Position numbers and translations under genes: made by a program. DNA of 64,000 nucleotides, taken from NCBI RefSeq assembly GCF_003386795.1, contig NZ_QTUC01000001.1, forward strand, positions 2,418,001 through 2,482,000, written 5' to 3'. The DNA is from Thermasporomyces composti (GTDB taxonomy: Bacteria; Actinomycetota; Actinomycetes; Propionibacteriales; Actinopolymorphaceae). This document shows, one piece after another, positions 8,712 to 16,960 of the stretch. Position 1 is the stretch's first letter. The number at the start of each line of letters is the position of its first letter. The notes beneath the pieces were generated by a model. It was not told where the DNA came from, searched no databases, and saw only the letters and a list, made by a program, of their open reading frames with translations.

Positions 8712-8731
8712 TTTTCCACAGCTTGTCCACA
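8712..8731 (+). promoter_or_regulatory. Two adjacent DnaA-box-like sequences
   Basis: TTGTCCACA (8723-8731) is the preferred actinobacterial DnaA box, and TTTTCCACA (8712-8720) is one mismatch away. They have the same orientation and are 11 bases apart start to start, one helical turn. They lie in the 452-base gap between DUF3073 and the next gene. No dnaA, dnaN or cluster of further boxes is present, so this is not the chromosomal origin; a regulatory or titration site is possible. Otherwise the gap (8560-9011) shows nothing I can name. Confidence 0.5.
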
Positions 8732-9011
8732 TGTTGTTGACCATGATCGCCCGGAGGTCGTCGCTCCGCGCCCGATCATTCGCGAAACGTAGCGCATAGG
8801 ACACGCTTAGTGATCAATTGCGGCGGAAAACCCGTCGCGCGGCCAGGTCCGGCAGTCTCGTTCAGCGGACGGAATGCGGCTGCTGATCGCGGTCCAGGTG
8901 CGGTAGGAAGGGGGACGCCCGCGCGGCGTCGGGGATCAGGTCGGACCCCGTACACCCTCGGGCCAAGGCCACCGGAAGCGTGGTGGCGCGGACCTCAAGG
9001 GAAGCGGTGAC

Positions 9012-9797
9012 ATGACGCAGCGCTCGGTGCTCGTCACAGGGGCAGCCGGTCACGTCGCTCGGCTCCTCATGCCGGGGCTGGGTGACTACTCCCTCCGCCT
9101 CGTCGACCAGCGGCGTCCCGATCCCGACGTCGCCGACGTCGCCGACGTTCGGCTCGGCTCTGTCGTCGACCGTGCGTTCGTCGCCGAAGTCCTCGACGGG
9201 GTGGACACCGTGGTCCACCTGGCCGCCAATCCCTCCCCCACCGCCACGTGGGACGCCCTGTCCGCGCCGAACGTCGACGCCGTGGCGGTCGTGCTGCAGG
9301 CCGCGGTGGAGGCCGGCGTCCGCCGGGTCGTGCTCGCCAGCTCGGTCCACGCGATGGGTGCCTACGTGCAACGGGAGCAGCACCCCGTCGATCCGAGCTG
9401 GCCGCCGTCACCGTGCTGTCCGTACGGCGCGAGCAAGGCCTTCGGGGAGGCGCTCGGCCGGACCTACAGCTACCGCACCGGGCTGTCGGTCATCTGCCTG
9501 CGCTTCGGCGGTGTCCAGCCGCGGCCGTTCTCAGTCGGTGGGCTCGCGAGCTGGCTCGGGCCGGCCGACCTCCGGCAGCTCGTCGTGCGGGCGATCGAGG
9601 CTGAGGGTGTCTCCTTCGGGGTCTACCACGGGGTGTCGGCCAACACCCGCTCCGAGTGGGACATCACCAACGCGCGGAAGGAGCTCGGCTACCAGCCAAC
9701 GTGTGATTCCGAGACCTTCGCGAACGAAGTCCATCCGACGACGACACGAGGTCTGTGCGCGCCAGGTCCCGTGGCCTGGCCGCTCGCGGACCAGTGA
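9012..9797 (+). CDS. NAD-dependent epimerase/dehydratase, uronate-dehydrogenase-like
   Basis: A 261-residue extended-type short-chain dehydrogenase. The N-terminal Rossmann glycine motif is VTGAAGHVARLL, the catalytic pair is Tyr and Lys in CPYGASKAFGE, and a substrate-side LASSVHAMGAY segment resembles hexuronate (galacturonate/glucuronate) dehydrogenases, which are of this length. That substrate is inference. It lies directly before a ThuA-family gene and both interrupt the purM to valine dehydrogenase synteny. The last 20 residues are of unusual composition. Confidence 0.75.
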   Translation: MTQRSVLVTGAAGHVARLLMPGLGDYSLRLVDQRRPDPDVADVADVRLGSVVDRAFVAEVLDGVDTVVHLAANPSPTATWDALSAPNVDAVAVVLQAAVEAGVRRVVLASSVHAMGAYVQREQHPVDPSWPPSPCCPYGASKAFGEALGRTYSYRTGLSVICLRFGGVQPRPFSVGGLASWLGPADLRQLVVRAIEAEGVSFGVYHGVSANTRSEWDITNARKELGYQPTCDSETFANEVHPTTTRGLCAPGPVAWPLADQ

Positions 9798-9890
9798 GAT
9801 TCACGACCGACGCACGAGCTGACGAGCGTCGCCAGGGGTGACAGACGACCCCGCTCGCTCCAGAGATCGTTCATGCGGCAGGAGGAGACA

Positions 9891-10559
9891 GTGGCCGACA
9901 AGATCCGCGTGCTGGTGTGGTCCGAGCACACCGCGCCCAAGGAGATGTACCCCCACGACATCAACGGCGCCGTCGCGGACGGGCTGCGCCAGGATCCCGC
10001 GAGCTTCGAGGTGAGCACCGCCGAGCTCGTCGACCCTGGCCAGGGTGTGCCGGAGGAGACGCTCGCGCGCACCGACGTTCTCGTCTGGTGGGGCCACCTC
10101 CTTCACGGCGCCGTGCGCGACGAGACCGTCGACCGGATCGAACGGCACGTGAAGGAACGCGGCATGGGGTTCCTCGCGCTGCACTCCGCCCACATGGCCA
10201 AGCCGTTCACCCGGTTGATCGGGGACGACGGGCGCATCGGTGGCGTCCGGCACAACGCGGGCCCGGAGTCGATCAAGGTGCTCGCTCCCGATCACCCGGT
10301 GGCCGCCGGGGTCAGCGACTTCGTCATCGAGGACGAGGAGATGTACGACGAGGAGTTCGGCTGCGGCAAGCCGGACACGGTCGTCTTCCACTCGACTTTC
10401 CCGGGCGGACACGAGTTCCGGTCCGGCTGTGCCTACACGATCGGTGCGGGGCGGGTGTTCTACTTCCGGCCCGGCCACGAGGAGAACCCCACCTACTACC
10501 GCGAGGACGTGCGCCGCATCATCCGCAACGCCGTCCGGTGGTGCGCCGGTCGCGTCTGA
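9891..10559 (+). CDS. ThuA-like protein (trehalose utilization family)
   Basis: A 222-residue member of the ThuA family, a class I glutamine-amidotransferase-like fold implicated in sugar (trehalose or trehalulose) metabolism in rhizobia; the reaction is not well settled. Visible features are the N-terminal RVLVWSEHTAPKEMYPHDIN, LVWWGHLLHG and the LALHSAHMAKPF segment. The GTG at 9891 is chosen over the ATG at 9873 because GGAGG lies five bases before it. It follows the epimerase-like gene by about 90 bases and ends before a strong hairpin, so the two may form a sugar-catabolic unit. Confidence 0.85.
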   Translation: MADKIRVLVWSEHTAPKEMYPHDINGAVADGLRQDPASFEVSTAELVDPGQGVPEETLARTDVLVWWGHLLHGAVRDETVDRIERHVKERGMGFLALHSAHMAKPFTRLIGDDGRIGGVRHNAGPESIKVLAPDHPVAAGVSDFVIEDEEMYDEEFGCGKPDTVVFHSTFPGGHEFRSGCAYTIGAGRVFYFRPGHEENPTYYREDVRRIIRNAVRWCAGRV

Positions 10560-10609
10560 CGCGGGTCGTGCCCCGGCGAGGGCGTGTGGGCCGAGGGGCA
10601 GACGGGAAG

Positions 10610-10652
10610 GACAGGGGGTCGGGTGGGGACGACGCCGACCCGACCCCCTGTC
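10610..10652. terminator. Bidirectional terminator between thuA-like and rid genes
   Basis: A perfect 15-bp stem (10610-10624 with 10638-10652) around a 13-base loop, with arms beginning GACAGGGGGTCGGGT. It lies between two convergent genes. There is no T-tract, as usual in high-GC actinobacteria. The rest of 10560-10881 holds no recognisable gene. Confidence 0.8.
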
Positions 10653-10881
10653 TATGTCCAGCACTACCCGCGTCCGCGGCGACGTGACCTCTTCAGGGCC
10701 TTGCCAAGAACGGACAGCGGGCCGTCGCACACGCCGCAGGCGCCGTACGACCAGGGTGTCGAGAACGACCAGGGTGTGACGGAAGACCGACTCGCGGGGT
10801 TCGGTGTCGAGGAGCTCGGTCGAGGTTGTGATCGCCCCACGACTCGAGCCCCCACCCACGTCGAGGGCCGGGCCTGGGTCG

Positions 10882-11319
10882 TCAGGTGGAGGAGCTGATG
10901 TCGTCGCCTGACACCACGGCTACGGCTTCCACCTCGACGAGGATCTCCGGAGCCGCGAGCCCGGCGACCACGGCCAGCGACTGCGCCGGCCAGTCGCCCT
11001 CGGGGAACCACCGGCTGAACGCCTCGCCCAAGGATGCTCGGTAACCGGGCAGGTGCTCGGAACCAGCCACCATGGCGAAGAGCTTGACCAGGTGCTGTGG
11101 CTCGGCGCCTTCCGCGCGCAACAGCGTCTCGAGGTTGGCGAGCGCCTGGCGCGTCTGCGCTTCCGCGTCGGCGCCGGCCATCGAGCCGTCGGGCAGCACG
11201 CCGATCTGTCCGGAGACATAGAGCGTGCGAGCTCCCGCTGGAACGACTGCCAGGTGGCTGTACCGTCCGACCGGTGCTGCGAGACCCGGCGGGCTCCAGC
11301 GGCGGATCGTCCCCGGCAC
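10882..11319 (-). CDS. Rid (YjgF/YER057c/UK114) family protein
   Basis: A 145-residue Rid-superfamily protein. The archetype RidA hydrolyses reactive enamine/imine intermediates formed by PLP enzymes; other subfamilies have unknown substrates. The typical core is present: LYVSGQIGVLPDGS, QTRQALANLETLL, HLVKLFAMV and the closing strand ILVEVEAVAVV. The start is a GTG (11317-11319) with GGGAGGA about nine bases upstream. It is transcribed in the same direction as the valine dehydrogenase gene upstream, with a 115-base gap. Assignment to RidA proper is not certain because the catalytic arginine context is not clear. Confidence 0.8.
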   Translation of the reverse strand: MPGTIRRWSPPGLAAPVGRYSHLAVVPAGARTLYVSGQIGVLPDGSMAGADAEAQTRQALANLETLLRAEGAEPQHLVKLFAMVAGSEHLPGYRASLGEAFSRWFPEGDWPAQSLAVVAGLAAPEILVEVEAVAVVSGDDISSST

Positions 11320-11434
11320 CTCTGTTGTCCTCCCGTCTCGGCGACTCGGTTCGTGCGGATCACCCTAACCGCACCTCGCCAGGACGCACGTCGGTGGACT
11401 CGAGCCGGGTACGGAGGCGAGCGATGGCTCCAGG

Positions 11435-12541
11435 TCACCTCAGTCGGGCGCGGGTGACCCGGACGTCGCGGTCACCGAGCCAGAGCGGACGCAGCCGGCG
11501 CGCCTGCGCGATGCGCCGCTCGGCGAGCCGATCGGCGGCCGCGGCCGGCGGGATTCCTTCCGCGGTGGCGATGTCGAGCACTCGCCGGGTGGTGTCGAAG
11601 ATCCGTGCGGCCCGAGCCTCGGCTCGCTCGAACGAGAACCCATGGAGCTCGTCCGCGACCTGGATGAGGCCGCCGGCGTTGACCATGTAGTCGGGCGCGT
11701 AGAGGATGCCGCGCTCGTCCAGCACCTTGTCCAAGCCCGGGTGCGCGAGCTGGTTGTTGGCTGCGCCGCAGACGATGGAGGCACGCAACGCGGACACCGT
11801 GGCCGCGTCGAGCGCGCCGCTGAGCGCGCACGGCGCGTAGATGTCGAGGTCGGCCCGAGCCAACGTGGGCGCGTCGGCGACCACATCGACCTGCGGGTAG
11901 TGGGCGCGCACCTCCTCGATCGCGGCGGCGCTGATGTCGGTGATCACCACTTCGGCGCCGTCCTCGACGAGGTGACCGACGAGGCGGCGGCCGACCTTGC
12001 CGACACCGACCACGCCGACGCGGCGTCCACGCAAACTCGGTGTCCCCCAGCGGTGTTCGGCGCACGCGCGCATGGCCTGGAACACCCCGAACGCCGTCAG
12101 GATGGCGGAGTCACCCGACCCGCCTCTATCGGTGGTGCGTCCGGTGACGTAGTCGCACTCCTCGGCGATCAGGTTCATGTCCGACGCTTCGGTGCCAACG
12201 TCGCAGGCGGTGATGTAGCGGCCGCCGAGCGACTGGATGAACCGCCCGTACGCCCGAAGCAGCGCCTCGGACTTGTCACGGGCGGGATCGCCGATGATCA
12301 CCGCCTTGCCGCCGCCCAGGTCCAGTCCGGCCAGGGAGGCCTTGTAGGCCATCGCGACGGACAGGTTGAGGACGTCGCGGAGGGCGGCGTCCTCGTCGGG
12401 ATACGGGTGGAATCTCGTGCCCCCGAGAGCAGGGCCGAGAGCGGTGGAGTAGATCGCGATGATCGCGCGTAGTCCGCTGGCTTCGTCGGCGCAGAAGACC
12501 ACCTGCTCGTGGCCGCTGTAGCGGCCAAAGACCTCGGTCAC
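11435..12541 (-). CDS. vdh: Valine/leucine dehydrogenase (Glu/Leu/Phe/Val dehydrogenase family)
   Basis: A 368-residue NAD-dependent branched-chain amino acid dehydrogenase. The catalytic lysine lies in [16 protein letters not shown], the glycine-rich [11 protein letters not shown] segment is present, and the NAD-binding domain starts at [19 protein letters not shown] and the [11 protein letters not shown] segment are typical. In Streptomyces coelicolor vdh (SCO4089) sits in the same relation to DUF3073 and bldC, which supports the valine dehydrogenase assignment. It is divergent from the next gene, with a 131-base shared promoter region. Confidence 0.9.
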   Translation of the reverse strand: MTEVFGRYSGHEQVVFCADEASGLRAIIAIYSTALGPALGGTRFHPYPDEDAALRDVLNLSVAMAYKASLAGLDLGGGKAVIIGDPARDKSEALLRAYGRFIQSLGGRYITACDVGTEASDMNLIAEECDYVTGRTTDRGGSGDSAILTAFGVFQAMRACAEHRWGTPSLRGRRVGVVGVGKVGRRLVGHLVEDGAEVVITDISAAAIEEVRAHYPQVDVVADAPTLARADLDIYAPCALSGALDAATVSALRASIVCGAANNQLAHPGLDKVLDERGILYAPDYMVNAGGLIQVADELHGFSFERAEARAARIFDTTRRVLDIATAEGIPPAAAADRLAERRIAQARRLRPLWLGDRDVRVTRARLR

Positions 12542-12672
12542 GGTGGTGACTCCTCGTCCGGTCGGCTCGCTGTTGGCGCCCCGGCCACCTCCTCCACGAT
12601 AGACCGCTTGGCGCCGGGATGGATCTCTCTGGACAGGTGCCGCGAACTTGGGGAGAGGTGCACGATGGGTGT

Positions 12673-13506
12673 ATGCGGACTTCCGTCGTGCCGCCGTACA
12701 GCTGCTACCTGCGGGTCTACGAGCCGGTGGCGGCGTTCGGGCGGGACGAGCGGGAGCTTCTCGCGCCGTGGCTGGAGGGCGTCGAGCGGCCGTCCACGGC
12801 CGCGTTGACAGTGGCCGAGCAACGGGTCTGGCTCGCGGCCTTGCTGCCGGCCTTTCCCTCCGACGCGATGATGACGGAGCGCCGCGCGTACGTGGTGGAG
12901 GTCGACGGCGTTCGCTTCGTCTGTCCCGATGAGCCCGCCTTACGGATCCGTCAGGCGCTTCGCGACCTGGTGTCCGTGCTGTCGGATGACGTGCTGCGGG
13001 TGTTGATCCCCGCAGGAGGGCTCGACGGCGTCGACTTCAGCGTCCTGTGCGAGGACGATGCGGGCAAGGATGATTTCCCGCACATTTTGACCGCTCGATG
13101 GCACGTTCCGCTGGCCTGGTTCGTCATCTTTAGTGAGGACCAACGCACGGTTCGGACCGAACCAGAGCGTTCACTCCGGTACCTGACGCCGATGGTGGAC
13201 GCTCGGCGCAGGATCGCGCGTGCGTACCGGTTGCTCCGCCGAACATGGCCGGACTGGGACCTAGGGGCCCTGGTGGACTTGGGACGCTGGTTGGAGGCGT
13301 TTCATCCCCATGCGTGGGTGGAGCTCGACTATGGCGGGCTCGTCCACCTCGTGAGCCCTGAGGCTTTGGCCGAGGACCAGTCGGCCAAAGACGTGACTGC
13401 CGCGCTTCAGGCGGTCGCAGAGGGTAACGACGAGGAGGCGCTCATCGTCTACCGTCGACTACGGAAGCGATGGTGGTCCGTGCGCGCGAAGGAGCGTGCG
13501 TCGTGA
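12673..13506 (+). CDS. Conserved actinobacterial hypothetical protein (SCO4090-like by position)
   Basis: A 277-residue protein without a recognised domain. The N-terminus [21 protein letters not shown], and an internal [15 protein letters not shown] strand are well-formed coding sequence. No signal peptide or membrane segment is seen. By position, between valine dehydrogenase and bldC, it corresponds to Streptomyces coelicolor SCO4090. I chose the ATG at 12673; a CACGAT hexamer six bases upstream suggests a leaderless start, although GGGGAGAGG 14 bases upstream could act as a distant ribosome binding site. An in-frame GTG at 12658 is possible. Confidence 0.8.
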   Translation: MRTSVVPPYSCYLRVYEPVAAFGRDERELLAPWLEGVERPSTAALTVAEQRVWLAALLPAFPSDAMMTERRAYVVEVDGVRFVCPDEPALRIRQALRDLVSVLSDDVLRVLIPAGGLDGVDFSVLCEDDAGKDDFPHILTARWHVPLAWFVIFSEDQRTVRTEPERSLRYLTPMVDARRRIARAYRLLRRTWPDWDLGALVDLGRWLEAFHPHAWVELDYGGLVHLVSPEALAEDQSAKDVTAALQAVAEGNDEEALIVYRRLRKRWWSVRAKERAS

Positions 13507-13601
13507 GACATCGGATCCGGGCCGGTAGATTCTGGAAAAACTGGGCGCAACGCCTGGGTTGCGAGTTACGGTGAGTCACGTGAGAAGGGGTGGGCCGAAC
13601 C

Positions 13602-13655
13602 GGATACGTCACGTGGGGGATGTATGACGCGACGTAGTCGCGGTGTGACGTATCC
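13602..13655 (+). promoter_or_regulatory. Long nested inverted repeat upstream of bldC
   Basis: GGATACGTCAC (13602-13612) and GTGACGTATCC (13645-13655) are perfect 11-bp complements. Inside lies a second perfect dyad, CGCGAC-GTA-GTCGCG (13628-13642). A third TCACGTGA palindrome lies at about 13576-13583. It could be an operator, a terminator for the upstream gene, or part of the bldC leader. Confidence 0.6.
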
Positions 13656-13704
13656 CGGAGCAGCCCATCCTCCGACCAGATGAGAGCACCAAATGGAGGG
13701 TGCG

Positions 13705-13740
13705 GGACGGACGAGAACCGTCCGATTCTCGTGGAGGAGG
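13705..13740 (+). promoter_or_regulatory. Mutually exclusive hairpins abutting the bldC ribosome binding site
   Basis: Stem A pairs GGACGG (13705-13710) with CCGTCC (13718-13723). Stem B pairs ACGAGAA (13711-13717) with TTCTCGT (13726-13732). The loop of A is the 5' arm of B and the 3' arm of A is the loop of B, so only one can form, unless they fold as a pseudoknot. The Shine-Dalgarno GGAGGAGG begins at 13733, the base after stem B. Confidence 0.5.
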
Positions 13741-13746
13741 CCGCTC

Positions 13747-13974
13747 ATGACGACACGTTCGCCGGAGACGGAGTCTCTGCTGACGCCGGCAGAGGTCGCG
13801 GCCATGTTCCGGGTCGACCCGAAGACGGTGACCCGGTGGGCCAAGGCCGGCAAGCTCAGCTCGATCCGGACGCTGGGGGGACACCGGCGCTACCGCGAGT
13901 CCGAGGTGCGTGCGCTGCTGGCAGGCGTGCTCCCTGAGCAGCGCGGGGGAACGGGGGAAGCGGAAGGCCGCTGA
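13747..13974 (+). CDS. bldC: BldC, MerR-like developmental regulator
   Basis: A 75-residue DNA-binding protein made of a single MerR-type winged helix-turn-helix (LLTPAEVAAMFRVDPKTVTRW, then a GKLSSIRTLGGHRRYRESEV wing). It lacks a dimerisation coiled coil or effector domain, as in Streptomyces BldC, which binds direct repeats cooperatively and controls the switch to development. The ATG at 13747 has GGAGGAGG seven bases upstream. The gene has its own leader with possible RNA structure and is followed by a strong terminator, so it is probably monocistronic. Confidence 0.94.
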   Translation: MTTRSPETESLLTPAEVAAMFRVDPKTVTRWAKAGKLSSIRTLGGHRRYRESEVRALLAGVLPEQRGGTGEAEGR

Positions 13975-14032
13975 CCAGCGGACCTTCGGTGACATGCTCA
14001 GAGACTCGTCACAACGCAGAGACGACGAACAC

Positions 14033-14064
14033 GATGGCGGTCCACCCGATGGTGGACCGCCATC
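14033..14064 (+). terminator. bldC terminator
   Basis: A perfect 14-bp stem (14033-14046 with 14051-14064) closed by the four-base loop CGAT, arms starting GATGGCGGTCCACC. It begins 58 bases after the bldC stop. The following 324 bases up to the next gene show only the promoter noted below. Confidence 0.85.
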
Positions 14065-14348
14065 CTCATGTCCGCCACGATCCCTGGCACGTCGTCCCGC
14101 CCCACGGCTCCCAGGCGTGGACGACGGAGGTTCCGCTCAGTGAGCCCGAGAGTCTGTCGTTCTCCCCAGGTCTCGGCGCCTCTCGTCTCCGCTCCTGGTG
14201 GCGGGTGGCAGGCCGCATGAGCGGACACCTGCGAGGCCGGTGACAGACAGTAGTAGAGAGATCGCAAAGTAGTCACAGAGCGTCGCGATCAGGCGGTCGT
14301 GGCCGAATCGGTACCAATCGAGGGCTCCCCAGCACGATCACCACGCCC

Positions 14349-14389
14349 TACAGTGACCGCCAGGGCGGATCCACGAGGAGGTGCGACCG
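14349..14389 (+). promoter_or_regulatory. Probable -10 of the MoxR operon and leader
   Basis: TACAGT (14349-14354) is a good -10 hexamer. It is followed by a short leader carrying GAGGAGG (14376-14382) seven bases before the GTG at 14389. No clear -35 is visible. Confidence 0.4.
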
Positions 14390-15378
14390 TGCGTGAGGAC
14401 CCGCGACCTCGCTGGTTCGCCCGCACGGGGGCCCTCGTGGGTGTCCTCGGGCTGCTCGCTCTCGGAGCGCTCGGGCTGAGCTGGCAGGAGCGGGTCACCG
14501 TCGAGGCCGATCGCATCCCCGCGAACGTGCTGGTCGCGCTACTCGGCGTGGTGTTGGGCGTCGGGCTGGTGGTGGTCGTCGTGTCCCTGATCTTGGCGCG
14601 AGGCCAGGGTCTCCCGGGTCCCGCGCCGAGGCGCACGAGCCGTTCCGTCCTCATCGCGCAGGGGATCCTGCTGCTGGGTGCGATCTTCCTCCTCTACCAC
14701 TACCGGGACCGCATGGGCCGTCGAGCCGACGGCTCCGGTGTCCCACCCCCGCCCGTCGCCACGCCCATCCCCGCGCCCCAGGAGGGAGGTCCCGGGACGC
14801 GCGCTCCGGGTCTCGAGCCGACCTGGTCCTGGCCGGTGGCGATCGCGGCTGGTGTCGTGCTCGGTCTCGTCCTCCTCGCCGCGGCCTGGGTCCTCCGCAA
14901 GACCGCCACCACGACCGAGCCAACCCGCGAGCTGACGGCGGCCGACGTGCGGCGTGTCGTCGCCGCCGGGCGGGCGGCCCTCGCCGAGATCGACGCGCCT
15001 CGCGCCGCGGTGATTCGGGCGTACGCCGCGATGGAGCAGGCGCTCCGGGACGTCGGCGTGGAGCGGCGACTCGCCGACACCCCCACGGACCTTCTGCGCA
15101 GGGCTGAGGCGGCCGGTCTCCTCAGCGACACCGGGAGCGCGGCGGCCCGTGACCTGTCCCGGCTGTTCCAGCGCGCCCGCTTCTCTCGACGCCCACTACC
15201 TCCGGACGCGCGCTGGCAGGCGTCCGCCGCCCTCGAACGGCTGGAAGCCGAGCTCCGCAGGACGTCGGCGGCTGAGGTCGGCGCAGCCGAAGCCTCCGTG
15301 GCCGGGTCACGTGTGGCGACGAGTCCGGTGCCGCACGGGGGCGTCCACGGTGAGCGGGAGGGGAGGAGCGGCGGATGA
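14389..15378 (+). CDS. DUF4129 domain membrane protein of a MoxR operon
   Basis: A 329-residue membrane protein. Hydrophobic segments lie at about residues 14-34, 48-70, 85-105 and 145-170, with a proline-rich loop between the last two. The C-terminal cytoplasmic part contains the DUF4129 core (AVIRAYAAMEQALRDVGVERR followed by DTPTDLLRRA). Such proteins are regularly encoded with MoxR ATPases and DUF58 proteins; their role is unknown, perhaps in assembling an envelope complex. The GTG start has a strong ribosome binding site. The stop overlaps the next start by four bases. Confidence 0.85.
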   Translation: MREDPRPRWFARTGALVGVLGLLALGALGLSWQERVTVEADRIPANVLVALLGVVLGVGLVVVVVSLILARGQGLPGPAPRRTSRSVLIAQGILLLGAIFLLYHYRDRMGRRADGSGVPPPPVATPIPAPQEGGPGTRAPGLEPTWSWPVAIAAGVVLGLVLLAAAWVLRKTATTTEPTRELTAADVRRVVAAGRAALAEIDAPRAAVIRAYAAMEQALRDVGVERRLADTPTDLLRRAEAAGLLSDTGSAAARDLSRLFQRARFSRRPLPPDARWQASAALERLEAELRRTSAAEVGAAEASVAGSRVATSPVPHGGVHGEREGRSGG

Positions 15379-15974
15379 CCGAGCTGCGCGGCCTCCTCGG
15401 GCTCCTCCTCGTCTTCGCCGTCCTCGCCCAGGGGCTGCGCGGACTGCTGCTCGGCCTCACGATCGTCGCCCTCAACGAGCTGCTACACCAGCTGCTTCGC
15501 CTCGAACGACCATGGCGGAGGCCGCGCTCGCCGGGACCGCAGCGAACGTCTCGAGGGCGGTGGCTCCGGCCGCCATCCTGGCTGCGGCGAGCCTGGTCGC
15601 GACGACCCCGCTGGCTCCGCCTGCCCTCGTGGCTTCGGCAGGAGCGCTCCCCGTCCCGGACCGGCTTCCCGAGCTACGACCGCATCCTCGGCGAGATCGC
15701 TTGGGCGAGCTACTCCCGACGAGACTTCGACACAGGCCTGCGCGTCCGTCTCCTGGACGCCCTCGCCGTCCGGCTCGCCGACGAGCACGGTGTCGACCTC
15801 CGCGCACAGCCTGACCTGGCCCGCCAGCGTCTCGGCGACGACGCGTGGGCGCTCCTGGCGCCGGACCGACCGCCCAGCCGAGACCGCGACGCGCCGGGTG
15901 TCGACCTGCCGGAGCTGGACCGTGTCGTGACGGCGATCGAGCGTCTGCGACGCACGCACGAAAGGAACGCATGA
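15375..15974 (+). CDS. Hypothetical membrane-anchored protein in the MoxR operon
   Basis: A 199-residue protein with one N-terminal hydrophobic segment (about residues 5-35), an arginine- and tryptophan-rich linker with repeated PSWLR units (residues 55-95), and a helical C-terminal domain starting near SYDRILGEIAWASYSRRDFD. I do not recognise the family. It overlaps the preceding gene by four bases and the following moxR gene by four bases, so its translation is coupled and it belongs to the complex the operon encodes. Confidence 0.75.
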   Translation: MTELRGLLGLLLVFAVLAQGLRGLLLGLTIVALNELLHQLLRLERPWRRPRSPGPQRTSRGRWLRPPSWLRRAWSRRPRWLRLPSWLRQERSPSRTGFPSYDRILGEIAWASYSRRDFDTGLRVRLLDALAVRLADEHGVDLRAQPDLARQRLGDDAWALLAPDRPPSRDRDAPGVDLPELDRVVTAIERLRRTHERNA

Positions 15975-16960
15975 CCACGACCACTCCGACGCTGAACCTC
16001 GACCAGACCCGCGAGCGCGCCCTCGCCATTCTCGACGAGGTGGAGCGGGTCATCGTGGGCAAGCGCGACGCCGTGGAGCTCGTGCTGCTGGGCATTCTTG
16101 CCGGTGGGCACGTCCTGCTCGAGGACCTCCCGGGTCTCGGCAAGACGATGCTCGCCCGATCGTTCGCGCAGGTGCTCGGGCTCAGCTTCGACCGAGTGCA
16201 GTTCACCCCCGACCTGCTGCCGCAGGACCTCACCGGCGCCTCGGTCTACAACCAGAAGACGGCCGAGTTCGTCTTCCGTGAAGGTCCCGTCTTCACCCAG
16301 CTGCTCCTCGCGGACGAGATCAACCGGACACCCCCGAAGACCCAGGCCGCGCTGCTGGAGGCGATGGAGGAGCGGCAGGTGTCCGCCGACGGGGTGACCC
16401 GCCCGCTGCCCCGCCCGTTCGTCGTCCTGGCCACCGAGAACCCGATCGAGTACGAGGGGACCTACCCCCTGCCCGAGGCGCAGCTGGACCGGTTCATCCT
16501 GCGAACCCGCCTCGGTTACCTGCCGGCCGACCAGGAGGCCGAAGTGGTACGCCGGCGCCTGCGGCGCGGGTCGGCTCCACCGGCGTTGACGAAGATCGTC
16601 GACGACACCGAGCTCCTCGCCATGATGGAGTCCCTGGAGCTCGTCGAGGTCCACGACGACGTGCTGGAGTACGTGGTGCGCGTGGTCCGGGCGACACGTG
16701 AGCATCCCAAGGCCCAGGTGGGCGCGAGCCCGCGCGGCACGCTCGCGGTGACCCAGCTGGCGCGGGGCGCGGCGATCCTCGCCGGTCGGGACTACGTAAC
16801 CCCGGAGGACGTCAAGCGGGTCGCGGTCGCCGCCCTCGGACACCGGCTGGTGCTGCGGCCGGAGCTGTGGGTTCGTCGGCTGTCCGGGGACGACGTCGTG
16901 GCCGAGGTGCTGGAGGAAGTCCCGACGCCGTCGACGCAGATCCTGGAATCGACTCGGTGA
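15971..16960 (+). CDS. MoxR-family AAA+ ATPase
   Basis: A 329-residue AAA+ ATPase of the MoxR class, chaperone-like factors thought to mature or activate protein complexes, often with von Willebrand factor A partners. Walker A is DLPGLGKTML and Walker B is LLADEINRTPPKTQAALLEAMEE; the PFVVLATENPIEYEGTYPLP sensor region is also clear. The ATG overlaps the preceding stop by four bases, with AAAGGAA upstream. It is followed by a DUF58 protein, the usual partner. Confidence 0.93.
   Translation: MTTTTPTLNLDQTRERALAILDEVERVIVGKRDAVELVLLGILAGGHVLLEDLPGLGKTMLARSFAQVLGLSFDRVQFTPDLLPQDLTGASVYNQKTAEFVFREGPVFTQLLLADEINRTPPKTQAALLEAMEERQVSADGVTRPLPRPFVVLATENPIEYEGTYPLPEAQLDRFILRTRLGYLPADQEAEVVRRRLRRGSAPPALTKIVDDTELLAMMESLELVEVHDDVLEYVVRVVRATREHPKAQVGASPRGTLAVTQLARGAAILAGRDYVTPEDVKRVAVAALGHRLVLRPELWVRRLSGDDVVAEVLEEVPTPSTQILESTR

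Noticed and set aside
8712-8731. Replication origin
   Set aside because: Only two DnaA boxes, with no dnaA/dnaN genes and no A/T-rich unwinding region.
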